Assembly (NCBI GenBank): GCA_031082155.1
Contig: JAVHLL010000012.1
Span: 18,041-82,040, forward strand
Length of the DNA: 64,000 nucleotides
Reading direction: 5' to 3'
Source of the DNA: Thermodesulfovibrionales bacterium
GTDB lineage: Bacteria; Nitrospirota; Thermodesulfovibrionia; Thermodesulfovibrionales; SM23-35
Positions 42,538-52,478 of this stretch are shown here, piece after piece. Position 1 is the first letter of the stretch, and every line of letters begins with the position of its first letter. The notes below the pieces were generated by a model, which did no database searches, was not told the DNA's origin, and saw only the letters and a program-made list of their open reading frames with translations. Both the position numbers and the translations under genes were made by a program.

Positions 42538-45500
42538 CTGAACTCGAACCTGAACTTTATATCACCTCCCACCCCTCTTCTCTCGTCATGTATTCCGACA
42601 AGAGAGATATTCCTGCTTATCAGATACTCGACCTTGATAATCTGCTCCTCAGTGGACCCGAGGAGGTTCGAATAGGTTACGTAGAGTTTGTCCGCAATGA
42701 GCCGTTTTGAAACTATCACCCGTGGACTTACCGTGCCGGTAGTCTCGGAAACCGCAGGTTCGACCTGAAACCTGTCTATTCCTGTGATCATCTTCATGCG
42801 CTCTTCAATGACATCCGCTACAGGACCTGCAACAAATGACGTTGCCTCTCCCGCCCCAATGCCCCCTTCGATCCCTTTCATCTGTGAGCCTATCCTGCCG
42901 ACGGTCAGCAATGCAAGGATATCGACTTCATCAAGATGAGGAGTGGAGGTGAGCGCAAGCGTAAAGTGATCGATCTGTCCCTCGAGAGTCAACCTGATAT
43001 TATAGCTGCTCACCGTTGTTTCTGCAGTAAAATTGAAAACAGGCATTATCCTGTTAGGGTCTGCAAAATCAGCGCTTGCATGGATGATCCTGAATTCATT
43101 GTTTCTGAAATATACATATCCTTCGTTCGATTCCACTCTTCCAAACAAAACTGGGTGCAACAGTGTCCCTTTTAAAATCATATCCCCCCGGATATTCACA
43201 GGCGCCCGTGCGATATTGTTGTCCACAGAAATTTTATCGCTTCCCGTAATACGTATGTTTAACTCCGTGTGCTCAAACAGGGTTGTTTCTGCACGGGGGA
43301 TGTCTTTCGACTTTGACTGGAATATCCAGCTTCTCCACTCTATGTTCTCCTTGTAATACGCTCGGTTGATCCGTATGTCGCCGACAATATTCTGTTGTTC
43401 CGGGGTCCCCTTCAGGAGAAGGTTCCCCCCGAAATTAAGGGAAAAATTTCCGGAAGGCGAAGTCGAAACATTCTCGACGGCAGCTTCGACATAGAACCGC
43501 TTAACTTTGAACGCTTTCAGGGAGACATATCCGGAAGCAGTAATATTGCCTCCCCCGATTTTGCCTGTCAGTTTCTGGAGGACGATCCTGTCTTCATCCA
43601 TGAAAAGATGCCCGTTGAGAGAACTGATATAGGCAGGGTAATCACGGAGACCAACGGATGCGTCAGTTACATTCATTCCTCCCTTGACCCCCGGATCGTC
43701 CCAGGGGCCGGAAATCGAAAAGGAGAAGTCGGCATCACCTTTGAGATACCCGATTTTTTTCGACATGCCCTTGAGCGGAGCGAGCGCGGACTTCCCTTCA
43801 AGACTGAGATTATAAGATTTCCCGATTTCAAGTCCTCCTCTGAGGCTGAATGATGTTGTACCGCTCTTCAAGGTACATGCAGTAACAGAAAGCGCCTTAT
43901 TCTGCAGGGAAAAAATTATCGGTGAGTCATTCGATAAAGTCTGTCCAAAGAGTGAAAGGGTAAACCGTTCCAATGCCGTTGAAACCGAAATGGTATGTCT
44001 GTCCCCCCGTAAGTGCATTTTTCCTTCAAGGAAAAGCTCAAGGTCTTCAGGGACATCTTTTAAAACCGAACTCACAATAAAATCGTACCGGGCGGGCTGT
44101 ATGGAAAGTTCCGCGCTCCACGGAAGTCTCTCGTCAAGCCTGCCGCTCCCCCTGAGCTGCATCTTCTCATTAAAAAGGTCTCCCTGCACCGAGATATCCT
44201 TGTTCCGGATCGAAGCGGTAATATGCCCTCTTCCCATATCCTTTCCCTTGAATGTGCCGCCGATAACCCGGGCGTGGAAGGTAAGCACAGGGTTGTCAAA
44301 CGTTCCCGAACCTTCTGATTTCAGGGAGATGGTCACGTCATCAGGCATCCTTTGCAGGCCAAGGTCTTTGAGGAAGAGCTTTTCAGCAGAGGCATTGTAA
44401 GAAAATTTCCCTCCATGCGAGAATGTTGCTTCCGCATCAAGAACTGATTTATCTTTTCTTATTTGCAGCTTTTTCAATGAGAATTCATTATAGGTAAAGG
44501 TAAAAGCAGATGAAGCCCCATCAAAGGGTATCGTATACACTGATGCGTTCTCTGCAGAAGCATTGCCTCTGACAATAAAATCTCTACCCCTGCCGGTCAT
44601 GCCCATCTCTGCATTCAGTCTTCCCTGCCCCGCAAACTCTTTGTAGAAGATCTGGACTGTTTTTCCGAAATCGGCCTTTCTGAGAGAAGCCTTCAGGTCA
44701 TAGAGCGGCGCAGAAACGTCAAAAAGTTGCCTTGCGCTCGGAAAGGATATTTTCCCCTTCACGGTATGCTCCTGGCCTGGTGATCTGAAAAAAGTTTCCC
44801 GGGTGCTGAGCAATGCTCGTTCATAAGCAAAATCGGACACGATACTGTCAAGCTGATATCCTTCGAGAGTAGCGTTCGCAAGGATGGCCCTTCCCGATAT
44901 TTTCAGGTTTTCCAGCGGACCGGCTATTTCGCCCGAGAATTCACTGTGGCCGCTCAGGCCCTTGTAATATGGCGCAGCGAGGTCAATGGCAGACTCTGAA
45001 ATCAGTCTTCCCCTCATTTGCATAGTACTCTTTGGCAGGTTGACCGTCCCGTTTAGGGTCAGATGCGACAGAGGTGTGTGAATCTGCAGGTCTTCCAAAG
45101 AAACAATGCGCTCATGCATTGAGAATCTACCCTTTATGTCCCGTATCCTGCTCAATACGTTTTCAACCGGATACGGTTCTCCCGAATAATATGATTTCTG
45201 TACTCTCAACGCTGCTTTGTAGAGAAACTTACCTTCCGGATTGAATGTATTCCCTGAGGTGGTCAATTCCCCATCAACCTTTCCATCCGGGATTTCCGGG
45301 TCCCACTTGATAAGCCCAAAGACCGGAAGACTGTCGACAGACTGAAATCTGACACGGAGTGAATAAAAATCGACAATCGGGAGATGGATCAACGCCTCAG
45401 CCTGCCCTTTTCCGTTATAAAGTAATGCAGCGCCGTTTTCGAATTTCATTATCCTGTCTTTATACAAAATATTGCAGCTCAGTGTATCGATATCCACACC

Positions 45501-46544
45501 ATACAGGTTCCCCTGCTGTAGCTTTGCCTTTGCGTTTCCCGAAATATCCGTAAGCGGTCCGGTAATTTCTCCCTGAAAATCGACAAGTCCCTCAAGCTGG
45601 TCTTTCACCTTGAGAAGTTCCATGAGTGTCTGAAGATACAAATCCCCGCTCAGTTTGAGATCGAGAAAGATGTTTTGCAGTTCAGGCAGCTCCAGTCCTT
45701 TTCTCTCGCCGCGGATCATGGTTGCTTTCTGTTTTGCGGGTACGATTTTTATTTCTCCTTTGGCCGAAATCCTTCCTTCACCCCGCTCAATAAGCCCGAA
45801 CAGCCGTTTGACAGAGTTTACGATCAGCGCAAGACCGGTTTTGAGTGATCCTTTGCCCCGGGAATATGCTCCCTCGGCAGTAAACTTTGAACCATACGCG
45901 CCCACTTTAAGTCTTTTGATCTCAAGTGCATCTTTCCTGAAAACAACCGCCGCCTGGATATCGCAAACGATTCTGGGCCAGGCCTCTTTTTCAAAAACCA
46001 GGTTCTGAACCTCTGCCGACAGCCGCTGTTTCTCTCCCGTGATAAATTCCCCTGAGAGGCCCTGTATTGTAAGCGCACTTTTTGCCGGTTCGTCTTTTAC
46101 AAGAACCATTCCCTTTCTGACCTCAATGACTGTTATCTTTACTTTAAAATCCTTTTTTTTCTCCTCTTCAAGATATGCCTGGACATGTTTTATAATCTCT
46201 TCCAGTTTCTGTTTCCCGATCGAGATTTCAGGACTATAAAAAACCAGCCGGTAAAGAGTAATCCGTTTGCTGAAAATACCCCCGAGGTCGACATATGCTT
46301 TCACCCGGCCTGCATTCACCAGCGGGGTACCCTGTTCGTCAAGAAGTCTGACCCCCTTTGCTTCAAAAAAAAGAGGGAAAAGGTTGAGAGAAATATTTTC
46401 TACTACCACCTTTTCCCCCGTTATATCCTCAAGTTCTGGGATAAGAACTCCCTTGAGAGTATCTGATATCTGAGGGATCCGCGGGACGATTATCGCAAGC
46501 CCCAGAAAGAATATCAGTATTAAAAAAAGACCGATCTTTTTCAT
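42534..46544 (-). CDS. tamB: TamB/AsmA-type translocation and assembly protein (DUF490)
   Basis: A 1336-residue protein with an N-terminal membrane anchor (about 4-20) and a very long beta-rich, low-Cys periplasmic region typical of AsmA-like bridge proteins. The C-terminal DUF490 domain (about 1000-1336) shows GNLLLKGTPEQQNIVGDIRI in outline, EGYVYFRNNEF, and the family ending with VEYLISRNISLVG and a final FEFR. It overlaps the downstream Omp85 gene by 4 bp. In other bacteria TamA-TamB acts in outer-membrane protein insertion or phospholipid transport. Confidence 0.9.
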   Translation of the reverse strand: MKKIGLFLILIFFLGLAIIVPRIPQISDTLKGVLIPELEDITGEKVVVENISLNLFPLFFEAKGVRLLDEQGTPLVNAGRVKAYVDLGGIFSKRITLYRLVFYSPEISIGKQKLEEIIKHVQAYLEEEKKKDFKVKITVIEVRKGMVLVKDEPAKSALTIQGLSGEFITGEKQRLSAEVQNLVFEKEAWPRIVCDIQAAVVFRKDALEIKRLKVGAYGSKFTAEGAYSRGKGSLKTGLALIVNSVKRLFGLIERGEGRISAKGEIKIVPAKQKATMIRGERKGLELPELQNIFLDLKLSGDLYLQTLMELLKVKDQLEGLVDFQGEITGPLTDISGNAKAKLQQGNLYGVDIDTLSCNILYKDRIMKFENGAALLYNGKGQAEALIHLPIVDFYSLRVRFQSVDSLPVFGLIKWDPEIPDGKVDGELTTSGNTFNPEGKFLYKAALRVQKSYYSGEPYPVENVLSRIRDIKGRFSMHERIVSLEDLQIHTPLSHLTLNGTVNLPKSTMQMRGRLISESAIDLAAPYYKGLSGHSEFSGEIAGPLENLKISGRAILANATLEGYQLDSIVSDFAYERALLSTRETFFRSPGQEHTVKGKISFPSARQLFDVSAPLYDLKASLRKADFGKTVQIFYKEFAGQGRLNAEMGMTGRGRDFIVRGNASAENASVYTIPFDGASSAFTFTYNEFSLKKLQIRKDKSVLDAEATFSHGGKFSYNASAEKLFLKDLGLQRMPDDVTISLKSEGSGTFDNPVLTFHARVIGGTFKGKDMGRGHITASIRNKDISVQGDLFNEKMQLRGSGRLDERLPWSAELSIQPARYDFIVSSVLKDVPEDLELFLEGKMHLRGDRHTISVSTALERFTLSLFGQTLSNDSPIIFSLQNKALSVTACTLKSGTTSFSLRGGLEIGKSYNLSLEGKSALAPLKGMSKKIGYLKGDADFSFSISGPWDDPGVKGGMNVTDASVGLRDYPAYISSLNGHLFMDEDRIVLQKLTGKIGGGNITASGYVSLKAFKVKRFYVEAAVENVSTSPSGNFSLNFGGNLLLKGTPEQQNIVGDIRINRAYYKENIEWRSWIFQSKSKDIPRAETTLFEHTELNIRITGSDKISVDNNIARAPVNIRGDMILKGTLLHPVLFGRVESNEGYVYFRNNEFRIIHASADFADPNRIMPVFNFTAETTVSSYNIRLTLEGQIDHFTLALTSTPHLDEVDILALLTVGRIGSQMKGIEGGIGAGEATSFVAGPVADVIEERMKMITGIDRFQVEPAVSETTGTVSPRVIVSKRLIADKLYVTYSNLLGSTEEQIIKVEYLISRNISLVGIHDERRGVGGDIKFRFEFR

Positions 46545-46613
46545 GAACCCATATGGTAAAAAGTATTTCGCCTCATTGAATGACCTCGTAGTAATCTGGT
46601 AGGTATCCCAACT

Positions 46614-46630
46614 CTCCCCTCAACGGGGAG
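46614..46630. repeat. Short palindrome CTCCCC/GGGGAG in the tamB upstream gap
   Basis: CTCCCC (46614-46619) and GGGGAG (46625-46630) enclose a TCAAC loop, as in a dispersed CCCTCCCCGTTGAGGGGAG-type remnant. It is the only feature I see in 46545-46815, which has no supported gene. Confidence 0.35.
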
Positions 46631-46815
46631 GGAAAAATTGTAACCCACGAAGCTCCGCTTCAAACAACTCTTCTATTGATTATTATTCTTCTATAAAAAT
46701 ATACCATTATCTCTCCGGTAAGGCATAGAGAATTCACTGTTTGTTCCTGAAGGTATTTCTGCCAAACTTTGGTATTCTCTCTGGAGAATTGTGGAGAGCA
46801 GGTTCTGCCGGATAT

Positions 46816-49800
46816 TTATCGGTAAGCAAGCTCTGCTTCAACCGTTGTCTCTTGCCCCTCCCTCAGGATAGTAAGGGCAACAGGGGTTCCAGGCTTGTAT
46901 GCACTCAGGATGTCCGCAAGGTCCTTAAGCGTATCAACAACGGATGAATGAACACGGATGAGTATATCGCCCTGCGTTAAACCGCTCTTCTCTGCAGGTG
47001 ATCCCGGGACTGTACCTGACAGGCGGATGCCTTTTCCCCGGTAGCTGAAATCCGGGACAATTCCGAGGCTTACCTTTCTCTTCTCCCTGTCTTTTTCCGG
47101 AATCATGTCGCGGGGCGTAATGGTTGCGCTGAGTCCGCTCTCCCGTTTTGCCAGATATTGAATGACTTCTCTCGCTGCTGACGCGACTTTTATGAGGCCT
47201 TGTGCATCTATCTTATCAGCCGTATCTGAAGGACGGTGATAGTCCGCATGGGCTCCGGTAAAGAGTTGCACAGCCGGCACTCCTGCACTCTGAAAACTGG
47301 CCTGGTCGCTCGAATCGAGATCTTCCTGCACCATCTCAATCTCTACGCCACTCACATGTCCTGCACCCCTGAAGATATGCACCCACTCCCGCGCCGAGTC
47401 ACCGCCGAGTATCAGAAGCTTTTTCCCCTTAAGACGTCCTACTGTATCGAGATTGATCATTCCAACCGTTTTCTCGACAGGATGGCTCATCCGTGACTGC
47501 TTCTCCTCTGCAGAAGTTTTCACATAATAGTGTGATCCTCTTTTTCCGCTCTCCTCTCCGGTAAAAGCAATGAAGAGAATACTCCTGTCAGGGGTGAAGG
47601 CAGGAGCAAGAACTTGCGCAAGCTCGATAAGCACCGCGACACCGCTTGCGTTGTCGTCAGCGCCGGGGTGGACCTTTCCCTTATTCCCCTCCCTCGCATC
47701 AGGCCAACCCAGGCCGAGATGGTCATAGTGCGCCCCGACAATCACGCTCTGTCCGCTGAATTCCTGTTTTTCCCCGGGGATGTACCCGATTATATTTTTT
47801 ACGGTTATGTTCGTCCGGGGTTCAACTCCTGTTTCATTCCAGGTCTGGAAGTAACTCCCCGGCGAATCCCCGAAAGGTTTAAGCCCGGCCTCCCGGAATC
47901 GCTGCGCGATAAACTCCGCCGTCCTGTCGAGACCCGGTGATCCAAACCCTCTTCCTTCCTGCTCCCTGTCCGACAGATATCGTATTGTTTCAAGCATCCT
48001 GTCTGAAGAGAACTCCGCAGGGAATTCTGCGAGCGGTTTCCTTAGCATGAGTTCTCCCCGGTTTACCTTTTGGGTCTTCCCCTGTTCATCAGGGAGAAAA
48101 ACTGTCATCGGCGAGTCGATGACCGGCCAACGGTCCTTTGCGATATTTTCTGGTTCTTCTCCCTCGAAAATGAGATAACTGTATTTATGATAATGGGGCA
48201 GTTTCCTGCCGAGGCCGGACAATGCGTGAGGCAGGTCTGTTGCGATAAAAGTGAGGACCAGGCTCTTGTCTTCGGGATTCCTTGCCGTGAACACAAAAGT
48301 ATGGTCCTTCCTGTCAAACTCCTTCGTTCCTATTACGAGTTTCTCCTGCGTGAAAGATATTCCATAAGGGGTGAGTCCTGTCAGCATTTTAGGAGAAAAC
48401 CGGTTATCCCAGCCCAGAACCGTTACTGCCCGGTCGCCGGGGATCTGCGTGATCTCGGTGTCAAGCCTGATCTCGACCTCATCAGGCCCTGCTGTTTTGA
48501 ACATTGCGGAGAAGCTACGATATGCCTGAAGCAGGGCGCTTTCTGCAGAAGCAGGGAGGATTACCAGCATTTTCCGTGAACCGAGCGCCTGTGACAAAGC
48601 AGGCGGGGTTTCGTCCCGGTCAAGCTTTCTGAAGAGATCGAACTCCGGATCAATATCGGCCCTCAGCGGTCTTGCCGGGACATGGAGTTTAAGCGCAAGT
48701 GTTTTTTTATCCATAACCACCAGTGTCTGAAACGTTTTCTGATGCCCTTCCATAGTCACTGCGATGGGTATAGTGAGAAGATACGGAGCGCCATCCTGAA
48801 CCTGGTGTATGCCGGCTGTCAGAATATATCCCCCTTCATCCTTTCTGGAGCGGACATTGTTCACCTGCAATGCCGGGGCTCCAGGGCGGTGTATCCACTG
48901 GTCGAATTCTCTGTCCAGGTTTTTGCCTGATACGGTCTCAAAGCTCTTCTGCAGTTCGGTAAATGAAGCGATATGGAATTTATAATTCCTGTAAACCTCC
49001 CTGAGCGCAGCGAGAAAGATATCATCTCCTAGCTGAAGACGGAGCATGTGGAAGAACATCAGGGATTTCCCATATCCGACCGCCTCGGAGACAGAACTGT
49101 GCCGGGACCGGAATTCCGTGAGCGGAAAATCTCTTTCGTGCAGTACGTAATCCGAATATTTCTGGAGCGTCGTCAGCCGGTGCTCCGTACCAAAGCCGTC
49201 CTGTTCTTTCATGAGATGGTCAGAAAGATACGCAGTCAATCCTTCAGACCAGTTGCCTTTTGCATACTCAGGGAATACCGTGTTCCCCCACCAGGTGTGG
49301 AGTATTTCATGAGGATATGACGATTTCAGGATAAAGGGAAAGCGGAGCACTTTCGGTCCGAGAAGCGTAAAGGAGGGCATGCCGAAGCCTGTCTCCCAGA
49401 AATTCTCGACGAGCGCGAATTTCTTATATGGATAAGGACCGATCATATACTCATACAGTGCGATATATCTTATTGTGCCATCGAGATATCTGTCGGCGAG
49501 TTCTTTATCCGGTGATCTGAGAAAAACCATTGCCGAAAATCCGTCCTTCTGTTTCTCATAGAGTTCGAACTTGCCCGCGATAAGATATATTTCTTCCTGG
49601 GGCTTGGAGGATTCCCAGGCGACAAAGGTCTTCCCGTCTTTCTTTTCGTGGAGTGTCCGTTCCCCCTGACTGACGGCATCCCATGGAGAGGGAAGTTCTA
49701 CTGCAAGAGAGAATGTGACGTTTTCATACTGAAACCGTGGATACCAGTATGAACTGCCGGCAAGGTATATGCCTTCATCCGCGATGAGGCCGGGTGTCTG

Positions 49801-50220
49801 GCTAATGCCTCTTGCATACTCTTTTCCATACTGTTCAATGGGGTGATTGACTACCCCTCCGTACCTTATGGTGAACGTGTTGACACCGGGAGGCAGGTTG
49901 ACTGAAAAAGCTTCGGTCAGCTTGTCCTGAGAAAGCGTCCTGTCTTTGGTAACACGAACACCCGGTGATTCTGAAAGCGGCTGCAATCCTGCATGGAGAA
50001 TAAAATTGATTCCGGCCGGCCGGCCAGGAGGAAGGGATATGGTATCAATCGCCTTAATACGATGGGATTCGGGCAGGAGAACAACTTTTATCTCGTGATG
50101 GATCAGTTCATGCTGAACAGTGATTTCTGTGACGGAATTTTTTTCAGCAAACGCAGGATAAAGGGAAATTGCGAGAAAGAAGATCCCTGACAGGAGGAAG
50201 ACTATCCGGAAGTTACTCAA
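46816..50220 (-). CDS. Secreted M1 aminopeptidase / M28 peptidase / PDZ fusion
   Basis: About 1134 residues from a TTG at 50220 that overlaps the TolB-like gene's stop by 8 bp; the following SNFRIVFLLSGIFFLAISLY is a signal peptide. The N-terminal half is M1-like, with zinc motif HEILH in HEILHTWWGN, the downstream Glu in WSEGL, and FDQWIHRPG. The second peptidase domain is M28-like (VVGAHYDHLGLG, HPGADDNASGVAVL, FTGEESGKRGSHYY, TADKID). A PDZ domain closes the protein (PGSPAEKSGLTQGDILI). Both zinc sites look intact. Likely role: periplasmic or surface peptide degradation. Confidence 0.85.
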   Translation of the reverse strand: MSNFRIVFLLSGIFFLAISLYPAFAEKNSVTEITVQHELIHHEIKVVLLPESHRIKAIDTISLPPGRPAGINFILHAGLQPLSESPGVRVTKDRTLSQDKLTEAFSVNLPPGVNTFTIRYGGVVNHPIEQYGKEYARGISQTPGLIADEGIYLAGSSYWYPRFQYENVTFSLAVELPSPWDAVSQGERTLHEKKDGKTFVAWESSKPQEEIYLIAGKFELYEKQKDGFSAMVFLRSPDKELADRYLDGTIRYIALYEYMIGPYPYKKFALVENFWETGFGMPSFTLLGPKVLRFPFILKSSYPHEILHTWWGNTVFPEYAKGNWSEGLTAYLSDHLMKEQDGFGTEHRLTTLQKYSDYVLHERDFPLTEFRSRHSSVSEAVGYGKSLMFFHMLRLQLGDDIFLAALREVYRNYKFHIASFTELQKSFETVSGKNLDREFDQWIHRPGAPALQVNNVRSRKDEGGYILTAGIHQVQDGAPYLLTIPIAVTMEGHQKTFQTLVVMDKKTLALKLHVPARPLRADIDPEFDLFRKLDRDETPPALSQALGSRKMLVILPASAESALLQAYRSFSAMFKTAGPDEVEIRLDTEITQIPGDRAVTVLGWDNRFSPKMLTGLTPYGISFTQEKLVIGTKEFDRKDHTFVFTARNPEDKSLVLTFIATDLPHALSGLGRKLPHYHKYSYLIFEGEEPENIAKDRWPVIDSPMTVFLPDEQGKTQKVNRGELMLRKPLAEFPAEFSSDRMLETIRYLSDREQEGRGFGSPGLDRTAEFIAQRFREAGLKPFGDSPGSYFQTWNETGVEPRTNITVKNIIGYIPGEKQEFSGQSVIVGAHYDHLGLGWPDAREGNKGKVHPGADDNASGVAVLIELAQVLAPAFTPDRSILFIAFTGEESGKRGSHYYVKTSAEEKQSRMSHPVEKTVGMINLDTVGRLKGKKLLILGGDSAREWVHIFRGAGHVSGVEIEMVQEDLDSSDQASFQSAGVPAVQLFTGAHADYHRPSDTADKIDAQGLIKVASAAREVIQYLAKRESGLSATITPRDMIPEKDREKRKVSLGIVPDFSYRGKGIRLSGTVPGSPAEKSGLTQGDILIRVHSSVVDTLKDLADILSAYKPGTPVALTILREGQETTVEAELAYR

Positions 50221-51286
50221 CCCAGTCCGCAATAAAAATATCTGTTGCACGGGGTTTTCCGGGGTTTCTGTTCGATGCGAAGGCCAGCTTTTTCCCATCG
50301 GGTGAAAACATCGGGAAACCGTCAAAGACCTTGTTATCGGTGATTCGCTCCAGCCCCGTCCCGTCGCTGTTGATAAGATAGAGTTCGAAGTTATGTCCGA
50401 ATACCCTGAGTTTCTCATTCCAGTCGTCCATGTTGCTCGAAAAGATGATGCGTTTGCCGTCCGGGTGCCAGGAAGGACAAAAGTTTGTGGCGCCGTTCTT
50501 AAGGATCACCGTCTTGTGTGATCCGTCAGAGTCCATTATCCAGAGGTCCAGAGGCATGGGGATGATATAGTTATTTTCCATGCAATTCCGCCACATCGCC
50601 TTTTCGTCTTCGGTCTCAGGGTACCATGCACGCCATACGATTTTTGTTCCGTCCGGAGAAAACCATGGCCCGCCGTCATACCCGACCCTGTCAGTCAGTC
50701 GCCTCACATCAGACCCATCACTGTTCATGCTATAGACATCGAAATCCCCCTCCCGCTTCGAACCGAAAACAATCCGTGTTCCGTCAGAAGAGACAATAGG
50801 TTCTGCATCATATTCGGGATTACGGGTAAGCTGTTGCATACCGGAGCCGTCACTGTCTGCAAGATAAATGTCGTAAGGATACAGTGGCCAGATATGTCCT
50901 GCGACATTGGGGTTTTTCGGCTTCGGCGGACAGTCACCAGGCATGTGGCTGGTAGACGCAAATACTAGCTTCCCATCCCCGGGCAGGAAAAAGGAACACG
51001 TATGGGCGCCATATCCGGGGCTTACCATAAGTTTATCCGAACCGTCGGTGTTCATAGTCCATATCTTGTCGCAGGCATAGTTATTGCGGTTCGACTGGAA
51101 TATCAGTTTCGTACTGTCCCAGCTGAAATATGCCTCCCCGTTGTCCCCGTCAAAGGTGAGTTGGGTAACATTCCCCATGTACCGGTCATCAGAGACGATC
51201 CCGACCGGATTACTTTTCCCGTGCTGTCCTGCACAAGCCGGAAACACCGTGAGCACTAAAAACAAGAAAAACCATCTCCGGTTCAT
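50213..51286 (-). CDS. TolB-like beta-propeller lipoprotein (PD40 repeats)
   Basis: A 357-residue protein with an N-terminal signal ending in a weak lipobox (VFPAC, Cys about 18). It has six or more WD40-like PD40 blades of the form FSPDGTKIVW / NSDGSGMQQLT. TolB-propeller proteins of this kind often accompany peptidases. Its stop overlaps the start of the M1/M28 peptidase, suggesting a coupled pair that could act as substrate gate and protease. That role is inferred from the gene pair, not shown. Confidence 0.85.
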   Translation of the reverse strand: MNRRWFFLFLVLTVFPACAGQHGKSNPVGIVSDDRYMGNVTQLTFDGDNGEAYFSWDSTKLIFQSNRNNYACDKIWTMNTDGSDKLMVSPGYGAHTCSFFLPGDGKLVFASTSHMPGDCPPKPKNPNVAGHIWPLYPYDIYLADSDGSGMQQLTRNPEYDAEPIVSSDGTRIVFGSKREGDFDVYSMNSDGSDVRRLTDRVGYDGGPWFSPDGTKIVWRAWYPETEDEKAMWRNCMENNYIIPMPLDLWIMDSDGSHKTVILKNGATNFCPSWHPDGKRIIFSSNMDDWNEKLRVFGHNFELYLINSDGTGLERITDNKVFDGFPMFSPDGKKLAFASNRNPGKPRATDIFIADWVE

Positions 51287-51310
51287 ATGTTCTCCCTCAT
51301 AACTATGTAC

Positions 51311-51658
51311 TCAAAACTCCTCTTCGATTACTACCTCATTCTTGATCCTGGAGACGAATTCTTCGAGTGTGGGGATCACATATTTCCTGAGTTTTCCTGC
51401 TACCAGCGCATACATGATATCATCACCGATCTTGAGCAGGCCCTCATTGATCCAAGCCTTTACTTCGACAATGCCCTCTTTCTTCCTGTACTCAGCTAAT
51501 AACGCATCAAGTCTCTCCTTCTTATAGGAAAGACGCATTCCCTTCACAGCCTTCCCTTCTTTTGACGTAGCCCGCACTACGCCGTTGTGCGCAAGGATCA
51601 TCCCAAGATCCTGAAAATCTGAATTCTTTTTAATCTCTGCAACCCATTGATCAATCAT
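51311..51658 (-). CDS. MoaE-like small protein
   Basis: A 115-residue protein containing GMILAHNGVVRATSKEGKAV, a basic amphipathic middle, EVKAWINEGLLKIGDDIMYALVAGKLRKYV and an acidic tail. The HNGVVR and EGxLxxGDDxMxxxVAG patterns match a short family usually labelled molybdopterin-synthase large-subunit-like (MoaE-like) in anaerobes. It is shorter than true MoaE, and the usual MoaE active-site region is not clear. It lies between the arsenite methyltransferase and the TolB-like gene on the same strand. Confidence 0.5.
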   Translation of the reverse strand: MIDQWVAEIKKNSDFQDLGMILAHNGVVRATSKEGKAVKGMRLSYKKERLDALLAEYRKKEGIVEVKAWINEGLLKIGDDIMYALVAGKLRKYVIPTLEEFVSRIKNEVVIEEEF

Positions 51659-51680
51659 CGTCTTCCCCTTCGTATCCGAC

Positions 51681-52478
51681 TTATGAATTCGGTTTCCATG
51701 CCTTGATATACGCAGAAAATACCATATTTTCGACGCCTTCTCCGAATTTCCAGCTCCTGATTATCTCATCGCTGTTCTCTTTGTCCTCTATCCGGATATC
51801 GGTAAATCCTGCGTTCGTGAGGATCTGCGTGAGTTCCTCAACGGGAACCGATCCGGTAATTCATCCACTGTAGAACTGTTCATTCTTCTTAATCTCATCA
51901 GAGAACTCACCTCTCTTCAGGATATCCGAAATCGCTATCCTTCCCCCCGGCTTTAAAACCCTGAAGGCTTCATTAAAAACAGCCTGTTTATCGGGCGAGA
52001 GGTTGATCACACAGTTCGATACTATTACATCGATCGAGGAGTCATCCACCGGCAGGTGTTCTATCTCACCGTTCCTGAATTCGACGTTCCTGAACTTGAG
52101 TTTGCCGGCATTCGCCTGCGCTTTCCTGACCATCTCCTCCGTCATGTCTATCCCGATCACATACCCCTTCTCCCCTGTCTTCATGGCGGAGAGGAAGACA
52201 TCGAAGCCTGCGCCGCTGCCAAGGTCGAGGACTGTTTCACCTTCCCTGAGGTCTGCGATCGCGTTCGGGTTTCCACATCCAAGACCAAGGTTTGCTTCCC
52301 CGAGGCCTGTCTTCAATTCCTCCTCCGAATATCCAAGCCGTTTTCCCGTTTCGAGGAGACTGATTGTGTTGTTCCCGGGAGCACAACAACTTGATGGCAG
52401 GCAACATGAAGATGCGTTGGCTGCTGCAGCATAGGTCTTTATCACAAGCTTCTTGATTTTTGATGTATCCTGATTCAT
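51681..52478 (-). CDS. arsM: Arsenite methyltransferase ArsM, probable selenoprotein (TGA = Sec206)
   Basis: A SAM-dependent As(III) methyltransferase of about 265 residues if TGA at 51861-51863 is read as selenocysteine. Before it: Cys-rich ASSCCLPSSCCAPG, LGLGCGNP (Cys68), SAM motif VLDLGSGAGFDVF and FRVLKPGGRIAISD. The TGA follows QFYSG, where the family has YSGC with the catalytic As-binding Cys. It is followed in frame by ITGSVPVEELTQIL and 59 codons in all, ending in IKAWKPNS, the normal ArsM C-terminus. A SECIS-like hairpin (stem GTTCC/GGAAC, loop CGTTGA) lies 13-28 nt after the TGA. The Met at 52478 is preferred on family N-terminus; 52532 is possible. Confidence 0.82.
51833..51848 (-). 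promoter_or_regulatory. SECIS-like hairpin downstream of the arsM TGA
   Basis: On the mRNA the stem is GUUCC (51848-51844) with GGAAC (51837-51833), extendable by one G-U pair. The apical loop is CGUUGA and contains GU. The loop begins 18 nt after the UGA, within the usual bacterial SECIS distance. It needs folding and SelB-binding tests. Confidence 0.65.

Noticed and set aside
51861..51863. Reading the arsM TGA as an ordinary nonsense mutation (pseudogene)
   Set aside because: The stop sits exactly at the conserved Cys column, the frame beyond it is intact and family-like for 59 codons, and a SECIS-like hairpin follows. It stays possible but is less likely.
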